From assembly GCF_037042905.1 (NCBI RefSeq), contig NC_087247.1, positions 45,376,420 to 45,440,419 on the forward strand: DNA of 64,000 bases, in the 5' to 3' direction. The stretch is from Lytechinus pictus. Its lineage: Eukaryota > Echinodermata > Echinoidea > Temnopleuroida > Toxopneustidae. The notes beneath the pieces are model-generated. The model was given only the letters and a program-made list of their open reading frames with translations, had not been told where the DNA came from and searched no databases. The position numbers were made by a program, and so were the translations under genes. Of this stretch, positions 1 through 11,545 are shown in pieces (position 1 is the stretch's first letter; every line of letters begins with the position of its first letter).

Positions 1-1167
1 TTTCTGTTTGAAAAATAATGGATCAGTGTGAGCCAAGTAATGAGATCCTGTACAAATGCGAACAACTCTCTTTTGTAATTTGAAAATAGAAGTCAGCTTT
101 GTTGAGCCACAATTAGCCCAAACAACGTTACAATAAGTAATATACGGGAGTACTAAGGAATTGTACAATAGGAATAAAGTTTTAAGAGGCAAAATAAATT
201 TTAACTTAGAAATAATTCCAATGCTTCTCGAAATACACATTGTAATATGGTGCAGATGCTCATTCCAAGATAAAGCTTCATCTATGATAACCCCTAAAAA
301 TTTAGAGTGAGTTTTCCGTTCTAATGATTTGCCGTCAATCTGTAGGTGAAATTGAGTGTTAGAAATATGAGAGTGATGTTTAAAATATATGTAGTGAGTT
401 TTTTGTGTGTTCAAAGATAATTTGTTAGCTTTGAACCACTGTGATACTTTGTTTATTTCATGATTTAAAATATTGTATAACGAAGTAGGATTTGTATGAG
501 AAAAAAAAATATTTGTGTCGTCGGCGAATAATACAAAAGATAAAATGGATGATGTATTAATAATGTCATTGATATATAGTAAAAATAATAGTGGGCCTAA
601 TATGGAGCCTTGAGGGACACCACAACGAACTAAAAGTGAGTCAGAGTCATAACCATTAAATGCGACGTATTGTTTTCGATTTCTTAAGTAATCTTTAAAC
701 CAAAGGAGGGATTGACCTCGTACGCCATAATAATTAAGTTTTGAGAGTAGAATGTCGTGATTAAGTGTATCAAATGCCTTACTAAGGTCACAAAATATGC
801 CAATGACATGTTCTTTATTTGCAATGGCGTTTGTAATTTTATCATAGATTTGGATTAAAGCCAAGTTTGTTGAGTAATTTTTCCTAAAGCCATATTGATT
901 AGAATTTAGCAGATTGTGTTTGCTGATGAATTTATAAAGTCTGTTATATACTATTTTTTCTAAGATTTTTGATATAGTTGGGAGAAGAGAAATGGGGCGA
1001 TAATTATTAATTTCATGAGGATTGTCTTTTTTGAAAATTGGATTTACTTTGGCGATTTTGAATAAGTCAGGAAATACTCCTTGTGATAATGATTTATTAA
1101 AAATGTTACTAAGAGGATTAGCAAGTGGGTGAATTATTTCTTTTAAAAGAGACATACTACTGTTCAT
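1..1167 (-). mobile_element. Non-LTR retrotransposon reverse transcriptase fragment (jockey/CR1-like)
   Basis: An uninterrupted minus-strand reading frame of 389 codons runs from about 1167 off the window edge at 1, so the element continues outside. It encodes the RT core in order: the NYRPISLL block, the QYGFRKN block, the FDTLNHDIL block (metal-binding aspartate A region), GVPQGSILGPLLF, and the catalytic FADD box at 517-528. A KFLGVIID thumb motif and the LPYITYCNVVW tail region follow, an order typical of jockey/CR1-type LINEs. Endonuclease and 5' parts are absent: the frame stops just upstream of about 1198, where an ATC-rich repeat begins, so this is a 5'-truncated copy. The open frame means a relatively young insertion. 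The clade is inferred from motif style only. Confidence 0.88.
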
Positions 1168-1394
1168 AGTATTGCGATGATTGTTTTCCTTTACGATAAA
1201 TTAATTGGTGGAAATGATTATGATGATGATAATTATCGTCATAACATCATGATCATCATGATCATCATCATCATCTTTGAGCTTAACCTAGTCAATGACC
1301 GTTCAGTGCACTCGTTCATAGTATTGCGATGATTGTTTTCCATTATGATGAATTAATTGGTGGAAATGAATTTGATGATGATTATTATCGTCAT
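1162..1394. repeat. Two direct copies of an about 81-bp segment at the retroelement 5' junction
   Basis: The segment at 1162-1242 (beginning gttcatagtattgcgatgat) recurs at 1314-1394 with a few substitutions, an offset of 152 bp. The first copy overlaps the 5' end of the reverse transcriptase reading frame, so the duplication straddles the truncation point. Confidence 0.7.
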
Positions 1395-1600
1395 ATACCA
1401 TCATCATCATCATCATTATCATCATCATCATCCTCCTCATCATCATCAGCAGCATCATCATCGCCATTTCCCTAATCCTCCTCCTCATCGCCATCATCAT
1501 TCTCCCCCTCCTTTACTTCTTGCTCCTCCCCATTATCATCACCTTTATCACACCCACACCCACCAACACCGTCATCATCACCACCATCATTAGTATTAGC
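1210..1600. repeat. ATC/CAT trinucleotide-rich microsatellite
   Basis: Long runs of (ATC)n/(CAT)n with interruptions, grading into C-rich CCTCCT and CACCACCAT stretches. Conceptual translations are poly-His or poly-Met and are not evidence of coding. Confidence 0.9.
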
Positions 1601-2865
1601 ATTGCTATATAATCTTGCTTTTTTCTTAAATCATTATCTTTATACTTTCTTAAATTTCGCTTCATTACCATCATTGTCGTCTTTATCGTTGGTGCTATCA
1701 TAATCATTTTGTCAAATGATTTTATCAGCAAAAGGAAACAACCAATCCCTGTACAATGAATAATTTTGAATAATGATCGACATTGCTGTAGCACAGACGC
1801 ACGTGAGTGAGCATCAGTGATTTACTTTGACACTGTTTGATGTAAATAAAAGTGTGAATCATCTGGCCTGGTGTATGCACATTTTGTGCTGTAAATGTAC
1901 ATTTTTTTTAACTTCCATTATTATTTGCACGTCGCAAGGACAACACAAAGTGTACGATATTCAATAGTGTTGAATTTATATGATGATATTTAAATAGCAC
2001 TTGATGTAATCGACCTTCTCTAGAGACACCCCTAGATGTCCCTGTTGTTGAAAGAAAATTGCTGAATTAAAGGATAAAGTGATCTTATTCATAAGAGATC
2101 CTGTTTGATTCCCCTATAACAATGTAGAATATTAATGTTTATATCTCTCTTGATATCACACTCACGAGTCAATTAAAGACTGATCCGGGTTCTTCAACAA
2201 TAACAAGTTGAAATATTAGCGGAATGTCTGGTCTGAAACACACCATTCATTCATAAAATCTATCATTTTGCCCGTTTTTTGTCCGCCCCCTCCCCCCTTT
2301 CTCCTTCTCTCTCTCTCTCTCTCTCCCCCTCTCTCTGTCTCTCATTTCTCTTTTTCCTCTCTCCCTAACCATGTTGAAAAAAAAAACAGATTGTGTCAAA
2401 ATAACGTAAACGACCGACCCCGCACGTATTCACTCAATTGCAAAACGGAATATGAGAAAGCTATATGTCATCGATATTTTGGACTTTCTGTGGGACTTTC
2501 TGTACAAAGTAAAAAGAAGGCTGAAGCTTTACAGACACGTCACTGATTGTCAGAGATATAGTAAATTGATTACATTCTAAACATTTTATAGAAAAATCAC
2601 AACTTCCGTATCTTTATCTGATCTTTATTAACGTGATTGATGCTCACAGCATGCAAGTGAAACCGACTCCCCATGATAATCAGTGTGTCATTGGTCTGTT
2701 CATGGACCTAGGTCCATGGTCTGCTGATCAGATAAATTAATTCGTTGGCTTGCATACAAATAGTACTGATACTTGGGATCCTGTGCTCTCTGTCAGTAAA
2801 CTTTTGAAGAGAATAAACACTGAACAAGGATATGATCGTTAAAACGATATGGCAGTTAGCTCAAC
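1601..2865. other. Non-coding stretch without recognised gene
   Basis: AT-rich sequence with a CT-rich simple repeat at about 2295-2345 and no exon-like segment. Nothing else recognised. Confidence 0.6.
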
Positions 2866-4360
2866 CAGTGGCGTAACAGGCGGAGGGCAAGCTGGCGGAT
2901 TTCACCGGGAAAATTTAAAAAAAAAAGGAAAAAGAGAAAAGGGAGGGAGAAAGAAAGGGAAAAGAAAACGAAGAAAAAAAAATTGTTAATGAAAAAGGAA
3001 GGAATTAAGCAGGAAAAGGAACGAAAGAAGAACATTTGAGAAAGAACAAATCATTCCGGAATAGGCCTATGTATAATGCAATAGCATGATGGGAAATAAG
3101 TCAAAAGATGACAAAGTGGCAAACAATAGCGGGAAACGAAGGTAGAATGGAATTAGTCAAAAGCTAAATTGGAAAACAAAGAAATGGGACAAGAAAAAAA
3201 AAATAATAACGCGACCGGTCTGCCGAGGATTGAAAGTAAAAAGTGGGAAGAAAGATGGACAATATACAACATTGTGCTATAAGCTTGCTAAATTTTATGC
3301 AAATAAGCTGCCGGACCCCATGCAGTAGGGGCTCTTCCTCTATAACATTCAAATGGCTTTATAACGCCCCCCTGTCGGGTACCTTCCTACATTAAGCTTT
3401 ACATTCAATCATAGAGCTATGATTCAATCACTGGCATAGGCGCGGGGGGTCATGGTTCCACACCCAAGAGGAAATAATAATTATTATAGGAGACAACGTA
3501 TAATGAAATTAATGGAAACAATGAAATGTGTTATTTACTGAATATAATGGAAAAATCTATCACATAATTAGAATTTAATTTCAATAGGCACTTTTATGGC
3601 TGCTCGCTTTGCTCGCTGGCGACTTGTTACAAATTTTCCCACATTGCTTTGTTTTGCCCCCTCAAAATATTTGGTTCATTACGCAACTGGGTTGAATAAA
3701 TGTGTTGTGTAAATTAAAAATAGCGGCAATCTGCGAGGTTTAAATGGCTTTGATATCAAGACCCCATCCACATTGCACTGCCGGAGTAGGGAACGGTTGG
3801 GCCATGGCCCCAAAAGTTTTACAACCAAGAGCAAAAAAAAAAAGGAGGAAAGAAAAGCAAAGGAAAAGGGAAGGATTTGATTTTCTTTACTGAATATAAA
3901 GTAAAAAAGTATCTCAAAGTTAGATTCTCATGAGAAGGTGATTTTTTTCGCTCGCTTCGTTCGCTCGGGACTTATATTAAGCAGCTTTTTAGAACATGCG
4001 CAATATTGTGCCCTCGTTTTTTTGTACTCTGTACGCTACTGCCGCAGAGAATCCTGTTCACAGTGGGGTACAGACCACAAAAAAAGGAATGGAAAGAGAA
4101 AAGAATGAAATGTATCATTCTCTGGATATCATGTCAAAATCTATCACAAAATTGGATTTTTATATAAAAAATGTCAAAATTTTTGCTCGCTCGCAACTTT
4201 TTTTTAAAGATAAATTCTGCCCGATACGCAATGTCCGGCCCTCTCAAAATCGTTGCCTCATTACACCATTACGCCTGTTCATAGTATGATATGACCGGGA
4301 AAATTTTTGCACTTGCCCCCCCCCCCCCCCCCCTGGCCACCGAGCCCTGTTACGCCGCTG
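2866..4360. mobile_element. Non-autonomous hAT-like DNA transposon
   Basis: The left end CAGTGGCGTAACAGG (2866-2880) is matched by the inverted right end CCTGTTACGCCGCTG (4346-4360), one mismatch in 15. The element is flanked by a perfect 8-bp direct repeat AGCTCAAC at 2858-2865 and 4361-4368, the length hAT transposases generate. Inside are purine-rich runs, 'gctcgctttgctcgctgg'-type dispersed motifs and a C tract, but no transposase. Related internal sequence recurs near 44.7 kb and 50.3 kb. Confidence 0.85.
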
Positions 4361-4368
4361 AGCTCAAC

Positions 4369-5838
4369 CAATAAATTTGTTGAAAATCCTGAATGAGAAT
4401 TTTACAAATTAAATAAACCACATAAACGTCCTGGATGCGACATCCGTATTTGCTAAATAAACCAACACAATGGACAACAATTTTCTCGTCTCCTTTCATT
4501 CGTGTTATGACATATATTTTCTTGTAAAAGTCATTATGTTCTAGTAATGTCCCTCCTTATTTGTTATTAGTGTTCACTTCTATATCTTGTGTTATACTCA
4601 CGACTACAATGGCATTTCGTTATGTGCAGCCAACACCCTTTTCACGCTTTGCCAGCTGGATATCATTCTCAACCTATCGAGTTTTATTGACCAACTCGTT
4701 CTCCCCCATTCTCAAGCCCCTCATTTCAGGTTTCAGTCCTCAAAGACCATATCATGTTAAATGTCAGTTTCCAAAGCACCCCCATTCAAGCCCCTCATTT
4801 CACAGCAACTTCTCACTGGTTCTTCAAGGTATGGTGCCGCACACCCCAATACCTTTTCTAGATTCGTGAGCCCCCGGCCTGCTCCCAGGCACAATCACTA
4901 ATATACAGACACCACCGTATACCTTATTCCTGCCTTTGATTAGTGATTGTTACCATGAAATTTGATTTTAGTACAGCTCATTGACATTCTGTAATGATAC
5001 ATTTAATATAAAACTCCATTTATTCATTTCCAATAAAAACTATATAACTAAAAGTAGTTTTATTGGGTACTCAAAACTGATTCACAATATACAAAATACA
5101 GATTTATACAAGTTAATTAAAAACAATTATTAATGGAGTACATGCATATATGAACACCGATTATAATTTTGCTTTGAAAAACTCCAACTTTTTTTCGGGA
5201 ACGTAGATCTATGACTACTGTAGTGGAAATGAAGATAATGTGGGCCAACTTAAGACATTGTACCCTTTCCCCCTCCCAAACAGAACAAGATGTTATTTTC
5301 CTATATATAAACATAAAAACATGGTAGTTTATGAATTCATTTGAAATCGAATCACCAGGGAATGATAATAGAACATTATATCAAATACAGTTATGCAGCG
5401 CCATCTAAATTTAATTTATATTTACCATACGAATATCTTATCACAGCCCCTTATTATCTACTAACTTTCAAGTAACTGTAATGCTTATCATCCTGGTATA
5501 TTACCGGGAAATTCCCCCTCACACCCCCCTGGCAAGGTTGCATGCTATGTATTCACAGAAGTTATCTTGTTTGCTCCAGGATTACTAACCACTATTTACC
5601 ATTTTGTATTTTCTTCAAATTTTTCATTGCATCTGCATGTATAGCTTACTATCAGACTATATATTGGATCAAAGCCATTCACGTTGCAAAGAAGGTTGTT
5701 ACCAATAAATATTGTTGACATTATGAATGAATGAATGAATAACTACATTCGTTGCTTCACATTAAAAATGTGTGTGCACCCTGCCCGTATGGAATACCTG
5801 CTAGTACAGTGAGAACTATGCATACGCCACCATAATGC
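4369..5838. other. Intergenic, no gene recognised
   Basis: Both strands show only short chance frames. No splice-bounded coding segment or repeat family recognised. Confidence 0.5.
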
Positions 5839-5969
5839 TAGCCTCTTGTCGAGGCCCTGTCGGCTGCTTTCCGAGCGAACATGGCTAAGCAAGGCCTAAT
5901 TCGCTTCGCGAATTAGGAAATCCCTCGCTTCGCTCGGGAAACAGCCGCCAGGGCCTCGACAAAAGGCTA
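5839..5969. mobile_element. 131-bp hairpin MITE with 9-bp target duplication
   Basis: The ends TAGCCTCTTGTCGAGGCCCT and its near-complement close a long stem over the full length. An internal hairpin, CCTAATTCGC...GCGAATTAGG, lies near the middle. CCATAATGC flanks both sides (5830-5838 and 5970-5978). A 9-bp duplication is typical of Mutator-like elements, but no transposase confirms the class. Confidence 0.78.
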
Positions 5970-7237
5970 CCATAATGCATTCTGAAAAGAATAACATGTT
6001 TTGAAAGTAGCACGTTGTCTTTTCTCATTTTCTTCCCATTGAAGTGTCCATATAAGTACAGTGATATCAACAAAACCACTTTCAAATTAAGGGGCGGCGA
6101 CAGGGAAATTCGACAGCGAAAAAAAGGGAACTGGCGGTTTGATAATGACATGTTGTGATTCCGCTTTTTCTTTCTTAATATTTATTCCTGCTTTCTCTCA
6201 TTTTCTCCTTTTTATTCTTTTGTGATCAATGTGGAAATTCACATGGGGCAGTCTCCTCATGTCCCCGTATATATATGCCCTATAACTTATTTGAATTGAA
6301 AAAAAAAACTGCACAGTTCTTTTATTTTTTTATGGATTCTCACCAATCCTTACGTTTCTATCATTTGAATACGGTACGGACTTCCCTGTAAGGAATCAAC
6401 TTTACAGAAAAAAAATGTAATTTGGAATGAAATTGAAATAAGTTTTTATAATTCACCACTTTCCCTTATCCAATGCTTTTTTATGTGATAGTGCTATCAC
6501 CTTAGATTAATCAAATAATTTTAATAAAGATATAGCACATAATTTCATTTTCAAGTATTTTTTTAAAATAAATTTGATTTCCATGGATTTAGCTGCTTTT
6601 GAATAAAATCTTATTCGAATGTCTAATTTTGCACATTTAAACATGTTTAACAATGAAAATTCAAAATGAAACACATTAATATTGCTAAAGTAGTGTATTT
6701 TACATGTTTTCTGATGTTTGTCAAATGAGAAAAATTTGGACAAGGAGAAAAGGCGGAAATTATCTTATCTGAAAGAGGTGAATTTTAGACATTTTATTCC
6801 AAAAAGAGCTAAATCCAAAAATATTCATAAAACTGTTATTTTTATAAAAACTGGCACTGATGATGAAGACTCGTATATAGGCACAACATGTACTTTAAAT
6901 TGGAATGTATACTTTAGTTAATGAGGTTAAATCAACAAATCTTATGAAGGCCATAGTGGATTAGGCTCGTTTTGGCAATAAAACTGTTTTGGATTTAGCT
7001 CCTCTCGGAACAAAACCTAAATTGGTAATCAACTTTTGCAAATCTTCAAAAATATATATTGTTATATTTATAGGGCGCATTTTTTTCCCTTGTCAAAGGT
7101 ATACAATATCTATTTATCATTAAAAATCAAGATTGGTCAAAGGGGGATTTAGCTTCCTTAGGAATTAAACACTTCATAATAAGAAGCGCTGGGAATTCTG
7201 TCGATATCTTATCAACACGATGAAGAAGTTATGGCAG

Positions 7238-7268
<31 letters not shown>

Positions 7269-8006
7269 TGGGGGGGGGGGTTGATTTCGGCGAAACAGTT
7301 AGTGGGCTGATGATTTGATCCAATTTATTTAATACAACCATTAAATAACCATTAAACTTTTCTGATGAACAAACTGTAATAAGTCTACATGCAATGCGAA
7401 ATCATCGTTGGTGTAATTGTTTTATTACAAGGGATATATCCGTTTTGAGACTCATGTATGAATAAAAAAAATGGGGAAAAAATCAAATGTCAAATTATGA
7501 AGTGGTAAGGTGACATCGTAAACTAACGCATTGCAAGATAGTCCCAACTATCTGATTTTGATGGAATTGTCAATATTTTTCTTGTTTATTTTTCCTATTT
7601 TAATTCAGGCCTCTGTCATGCCCTATTACTAGTAATTCGCATGCCTTTTCATTGCAACTCATGAAACTTTTCATTTCAATTTAAAGTCATAACCATTCCT
7701 GTAAACAATGAAAAGATCATGGAAAATTATGCTCCAATTAATTCGATTCTATAAATGAATCCATCCCCTTGCCTCTTCCATGAATCAGCCTTTGAGACCA
7801 CAAAGAGTTGCGACGAATTTCTGCACACAAAGATAATACAGAAAGGCAGAAAAAATGAATTATAACTTTTATATATCATCTTTCATTCACATCCCGTTTT
7901 CCAAGTCCCTGGAATTTGTTTAGAACACCCCCACCCCCCTCACCACAGTAATTTCTACATAATTATCAGGCACAATAAGCTAATTGTTGCGCGTGCGCAT
8001 CGCTCG
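5970..8006. other. Intergenic, no gene recognised
   Basis: AT-rich, with a T/G homopolymer block near 7240-7280. No supported coding segment. Confidence 0.5.
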
Positions 8007-8070
8007 GATTTCCCCATATTAGAGGATGACGTCTTTATAAAAAGACGGGAATTCCCCCCACTCATTCTTC
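8007..8070 (+). promoter_or_regulatory. Candidate inducible promoter: TATA box, kappa-B and CRE-like sites
   Basis: Within about 60 bp lie a TGACGTC CRE-like site (8027-8033), a TATAAAAA box (8036-8043) and a perfect palindromic GGGAATTCCC kappa-B site (8047-8056). A weaker kappa-B-like GGATTTCCCC sits at about 8007. The expected start site is about 25-30 bp after the TATA box, where CTCATTC occurs at 8061. The cluster is seen directly; its activity and target gene are inferred. Confidence 0.45.
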
Positions 8071-8116
8071 TAAGCGTCACACGCAAAGGGATGTTTCAGG
8101 GGAAACGAAAGTCAGT

Positions 8117-8147
8117 ATGGTCATTGAGAACGTGTCTGTGCAATCAG
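8117..8147 (+). CDS. Candidate leader exon for the ankyrin-repeat gene
   Basis: ATG at 8117 opens ten codons (MVIENVSVQS) ending in a phase-1 donor, G|GTAGCA, at 8147/8148. Splicing to an acceptor-like AG just before 11255 (catcag|atcacatg) would run in frame into the ankyrin gene's ATG at 11262. In-frame joining happens by chance one time in three and the acceptor tract is poor. Alternatively the ankyrin gene starts locally near 11.1-11.2 kb. Confidence 0.25.
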
Positions 8148-11128
8148 GTAGCAATTAAAATATCACTTCACTCATTTTCCAAGGCTGTCAAATTGTAAAT
8201 GGGAAAAGAGAAAGCGGTCTTCAAAGAATTTTCCCCGACCTTTTCCCTGCATTATTTTCAATTTGTGTTAGTAGCCCCATGAATAGATCCAGCAAAAGCA
8301 GTTCAATGTAGGCATTTCGGAAACATTGGCACTGAATTATGAAAGACAATGAAACATTTTTTTTTCGTCTCCCAGTTAGCTTCAAGTATACATAATTTAA
8401 AATTCAAGCTCATGTAACTCAAAACGATTTCATGTTTTAGTGAATAGGCCTTCATTAGCTTGTTGCATACAGTGTGCGATTAAAGCAGAATGAGAAATAA
8501 TATCATGGATGCTATCTATAAATACATTTCAAAACCCATTCCTTTTAGTAATGTTTTCAGGCACTTTGTATTTGGATGGTAACATTTGTAGTAAAATATT
8601 TCGAGAAATATTATTATATAATTTTCATCAAAATAATGCAGAAGAAGGAAACTAAAAATTGTAAGAGATTTTAGTCACTGTGATCAAAATTAAATGATAT
8701 TTCTAAATATTTTACAATTTCCCACATTACAGTCCCACCTTTAAATTTAGTCGTATACTCACTAAACCACATGCAACGAGGATATGACCCTTGTGTGGGA
8801 TACTCAGCTGACTATGGACAAACCCGGTCGCAAGTCATGAGTGGTAGAGGGAAAATAGGGGAAAATACCTTGTAATCAGCTTCATCACAGGAAAAATGAC
8901 CCATTGCGGGCAGTTCATATCTAGGATCTATAGACCATTTCCAGTTAAAGGTCACATAGTCAAAGCAACAGTAAACCCGTATAAATCACAAGGATGTTTG
9001 TAAATATTTATTTACTTGGCAAAGTCAGCACTTATCCGCCTCTGTAAAAGTCGTATATACCGGATTTCAAAAATCGTATTTTGTCTCCTATTATGAGTTG
9101 CAACTTTTTGGTAACAACCGTTCTGGTTCTGGTTATTATTTTATCATTAACGAACCGATGACATGTAAATGTGCATTATGGGGCAATGTTCTAAAACCAG
9201 ACAAAGGAGAATAGAATGAGGTCGGGAGATTGTTTACCTTTTCAATTCTGAAGTTGCAATGTATACGGCTTCAACATCTGATTTCAGAATCCCCTTTTTT
9301 CTGACCATGCTTCGAATGACCAGTAGACCGTGTGAAATAATCCGGACTTTCGTGGACAGACGGAAGACAAGACAATCCTTCAACCTGCCATTTCTGTGTT
9401 TTGAATTCGAGCCTTAGTGGATTGTTCGATAAGATTAATGTGCGTATTTCCCTGTGATTTTTTTCCCTGCGATGCATGACTAGATGTGTAATTGTTTCAT
9501 GCAGTGCTTATTGTCCAAAGTACTTCCTTCAGTGACAAGTAGGCCTATATTGGTGAGTATCTGTCACATTTTTATAAAGCGTAATTTTAGCTCTACGCTT
9601 TCACAATATACAGTTTGATGATATACCTTATGTAATAGGTCTTGTATAGGTTTGAAGGAACGTTAAATACCAGACTTGCATTGCTGGTCAGAAAATGTTT
9701 CATCCCATCATCGTGGTCCACTGTATGATTTCGCCGTTTTTCGAACTGTCATGGGCCGAAATCTGTCCCCAAAGGTAGGAGGACCAGGGGCTGGAAAATT
9801 TGACAAGCAAAAAAAAAGGTTTTCACCCAAAATTTAAGGTCATTTTAGTCCAAAATACATGTATTATTTTGATTGTGGATGATGAGTTTTTCTCCATCAT
9901 AAAATACCAAAAAATAGTATAGGGAGACATTTGATATTGTCCCCCCTGGGAATTCCGCCCATGGGAACTGTACTGATTTAGACTTTTAATCATTCATATT
10001 TGACATTATTAAGATGAACTGGTCCCATGGTTCTAATCTTTCAATCAATTAAATAAGAAGCAGAAATTGAGCCAAATAAAGTCTGTAAATTCTCACCATA
10101 ATTAGCAAAGATTGAATATTAATGGACCTAATTGCCTAACTCGACATGTAATTATTCTATATTAACCATGATCGGCCACAGAATCCCTTGCACAAAAATG
10201 ACCAAGCAATTATTGTTCAAAGTATACTTCTTTCACTTTTCTTCATAACACGCATTTTGTAATAGTTATTTCTACCATGGACTACAAAAGTTATGACTAA
10301 CATGCATACAGTCCATTTCATGATTCAATGAAAGGCGGAACTTATATAATAGGCTTTATTTTTTTATTACATTTTGTTTGAAACATCCGATAATTTCAAT
10401 GACCTTATCACAAGTATAATGTCTTCTCAGCGCTGTCACATTCATAAACAACAACAAAGAACCGCCCACTCACTCAGTCGTGTCACCAGGTATACATCAC
10501 TGTTATAATCGGTGACCGATGACAAATCAAATAGATTGTTTCACATCAATGACCATTACCCCGCGTATTCTGCTCCACCCCTATTTGGGGAATAGAGATG
10601 AAATCAAGTTGCTGGAACACTATCGCTTGTTTTTAACAGGTTTTTAACAGATCTACCGTCAAAATATGAATCGTATTGCCATCCTCCATGTTACTCTCTG
10701 ATTTACATAATAATAGTCCCAAGCGTGCTAAATTCAAGCTCAGGTGCGTTCAATTTAAAGGTCAAAATCAGTCTGTTCACCAATTTTATACAATCAATCC
10801 GGGCAATCAATAAACAGTGGTAAATGTGCCAGCCTGGGTTGTGAGAATTATAATGGGGTTAAATACGTTTAACCATCAATAGGCCTAAATGGATTTTGTA
10901 TGATTATATAGGCCCATTATTAGTATTTAATGTTGTGGTAGCCTCAACAAGATGAATACCTCGCTCGAACTTTTGCTCGTATTTTGAGATACGTGCAAAG
11001 GGATGATTATTGCCTTTTTTATGGGGAAGGGTATTGATGATTACTCTAATTATTTAAATCTCTGTACACACAGGTTCATGTCATCGTTTGATAATTAAGA
11101 TAAGGCGAATGCGTGGGAGTTTTCAGAT
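8148..11128. other. Intergenic or leader intron, one MITE recognised
   Basis: No coding segment recognised apart from the small hAT-like element at 9750-9963, listed separately. Confidence 0.5.
9750..9963. mobile_element. Short hAT-like MITE
   Basis: It begins CATGGGCCGAAATCTGTCCC and ends with the related inverted sequence ...GGGAATTCCGCCCATG. Flanks are CGAACTGT (left) and GGAACTGT (right), an 8-bp duplication with one mismatch. Length is 214 bp with no coding capacity. Confidence 0.6.
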
Positions 11129-11261
11129 CACGTGACTAGAAAAAAGCAGACGACATTCGAGTTGTAGTCCGTACCGCGAGGGATCGAGTCTGCAAGTCAG
11201 TCAATAAGCTCTCAGACGATAATTTGGACGTACAAACTGTGGCTCCTAAACATCAGATCAC
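11129..11261 (+). promoter_or_regulatory. Putative 5' flank or leader of the ankyrin gene
   Basis: A palindromic E-box TCACGTGA (11128-11135) lies about 130 bp upstream of the first ATG. Inr-like TCAGTC occurs near 11198. No TATA box. This is the simplest local promoter for the downstream gene. Confidence 0.3.
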
Positions 11262-11545
11262 ATGTGCATTTCGACTTGTACAATGAATTCTCTTCTGCTT
11301 GCCGTGAAGGCCAACGATGTCAGCGAAATCCAGCGTCTCTTGTCATTCTCTCCTATTTGTCGTAAACTTGTCAACTACCAAGCACCGCAGAACCATGAAA
11401 CACCAATTTTCGTCGCCAGCGTACGAGGCTACACCGGCGTGGTACATTGGCTGCTCAACCGAGGGGCTCGGGTCGATGTAACAACAAGCTGGGGTGCGAC
11501 TGCCCTTCATGCTGCAGCCGAAAGGGGTCACGATTCAATTGTCAA
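11262..11545 (+). CDS. Ankyrin gene exon 1
   Basis: Encodes residues 1-94 plus two bases. The donor is AA|GTAAGA at 11545/11546. ATGs at 11262 and 11283 are both in frame. The second (MNSLLLAVKAND) starts directly at the first ankyrin helix and may be the true start. Confidence 0.88.

Noticed and set aside
1357..1593. Histidine-rich open frame
   Set aside because: Direct translation of an ATC/CAT microsatellite.
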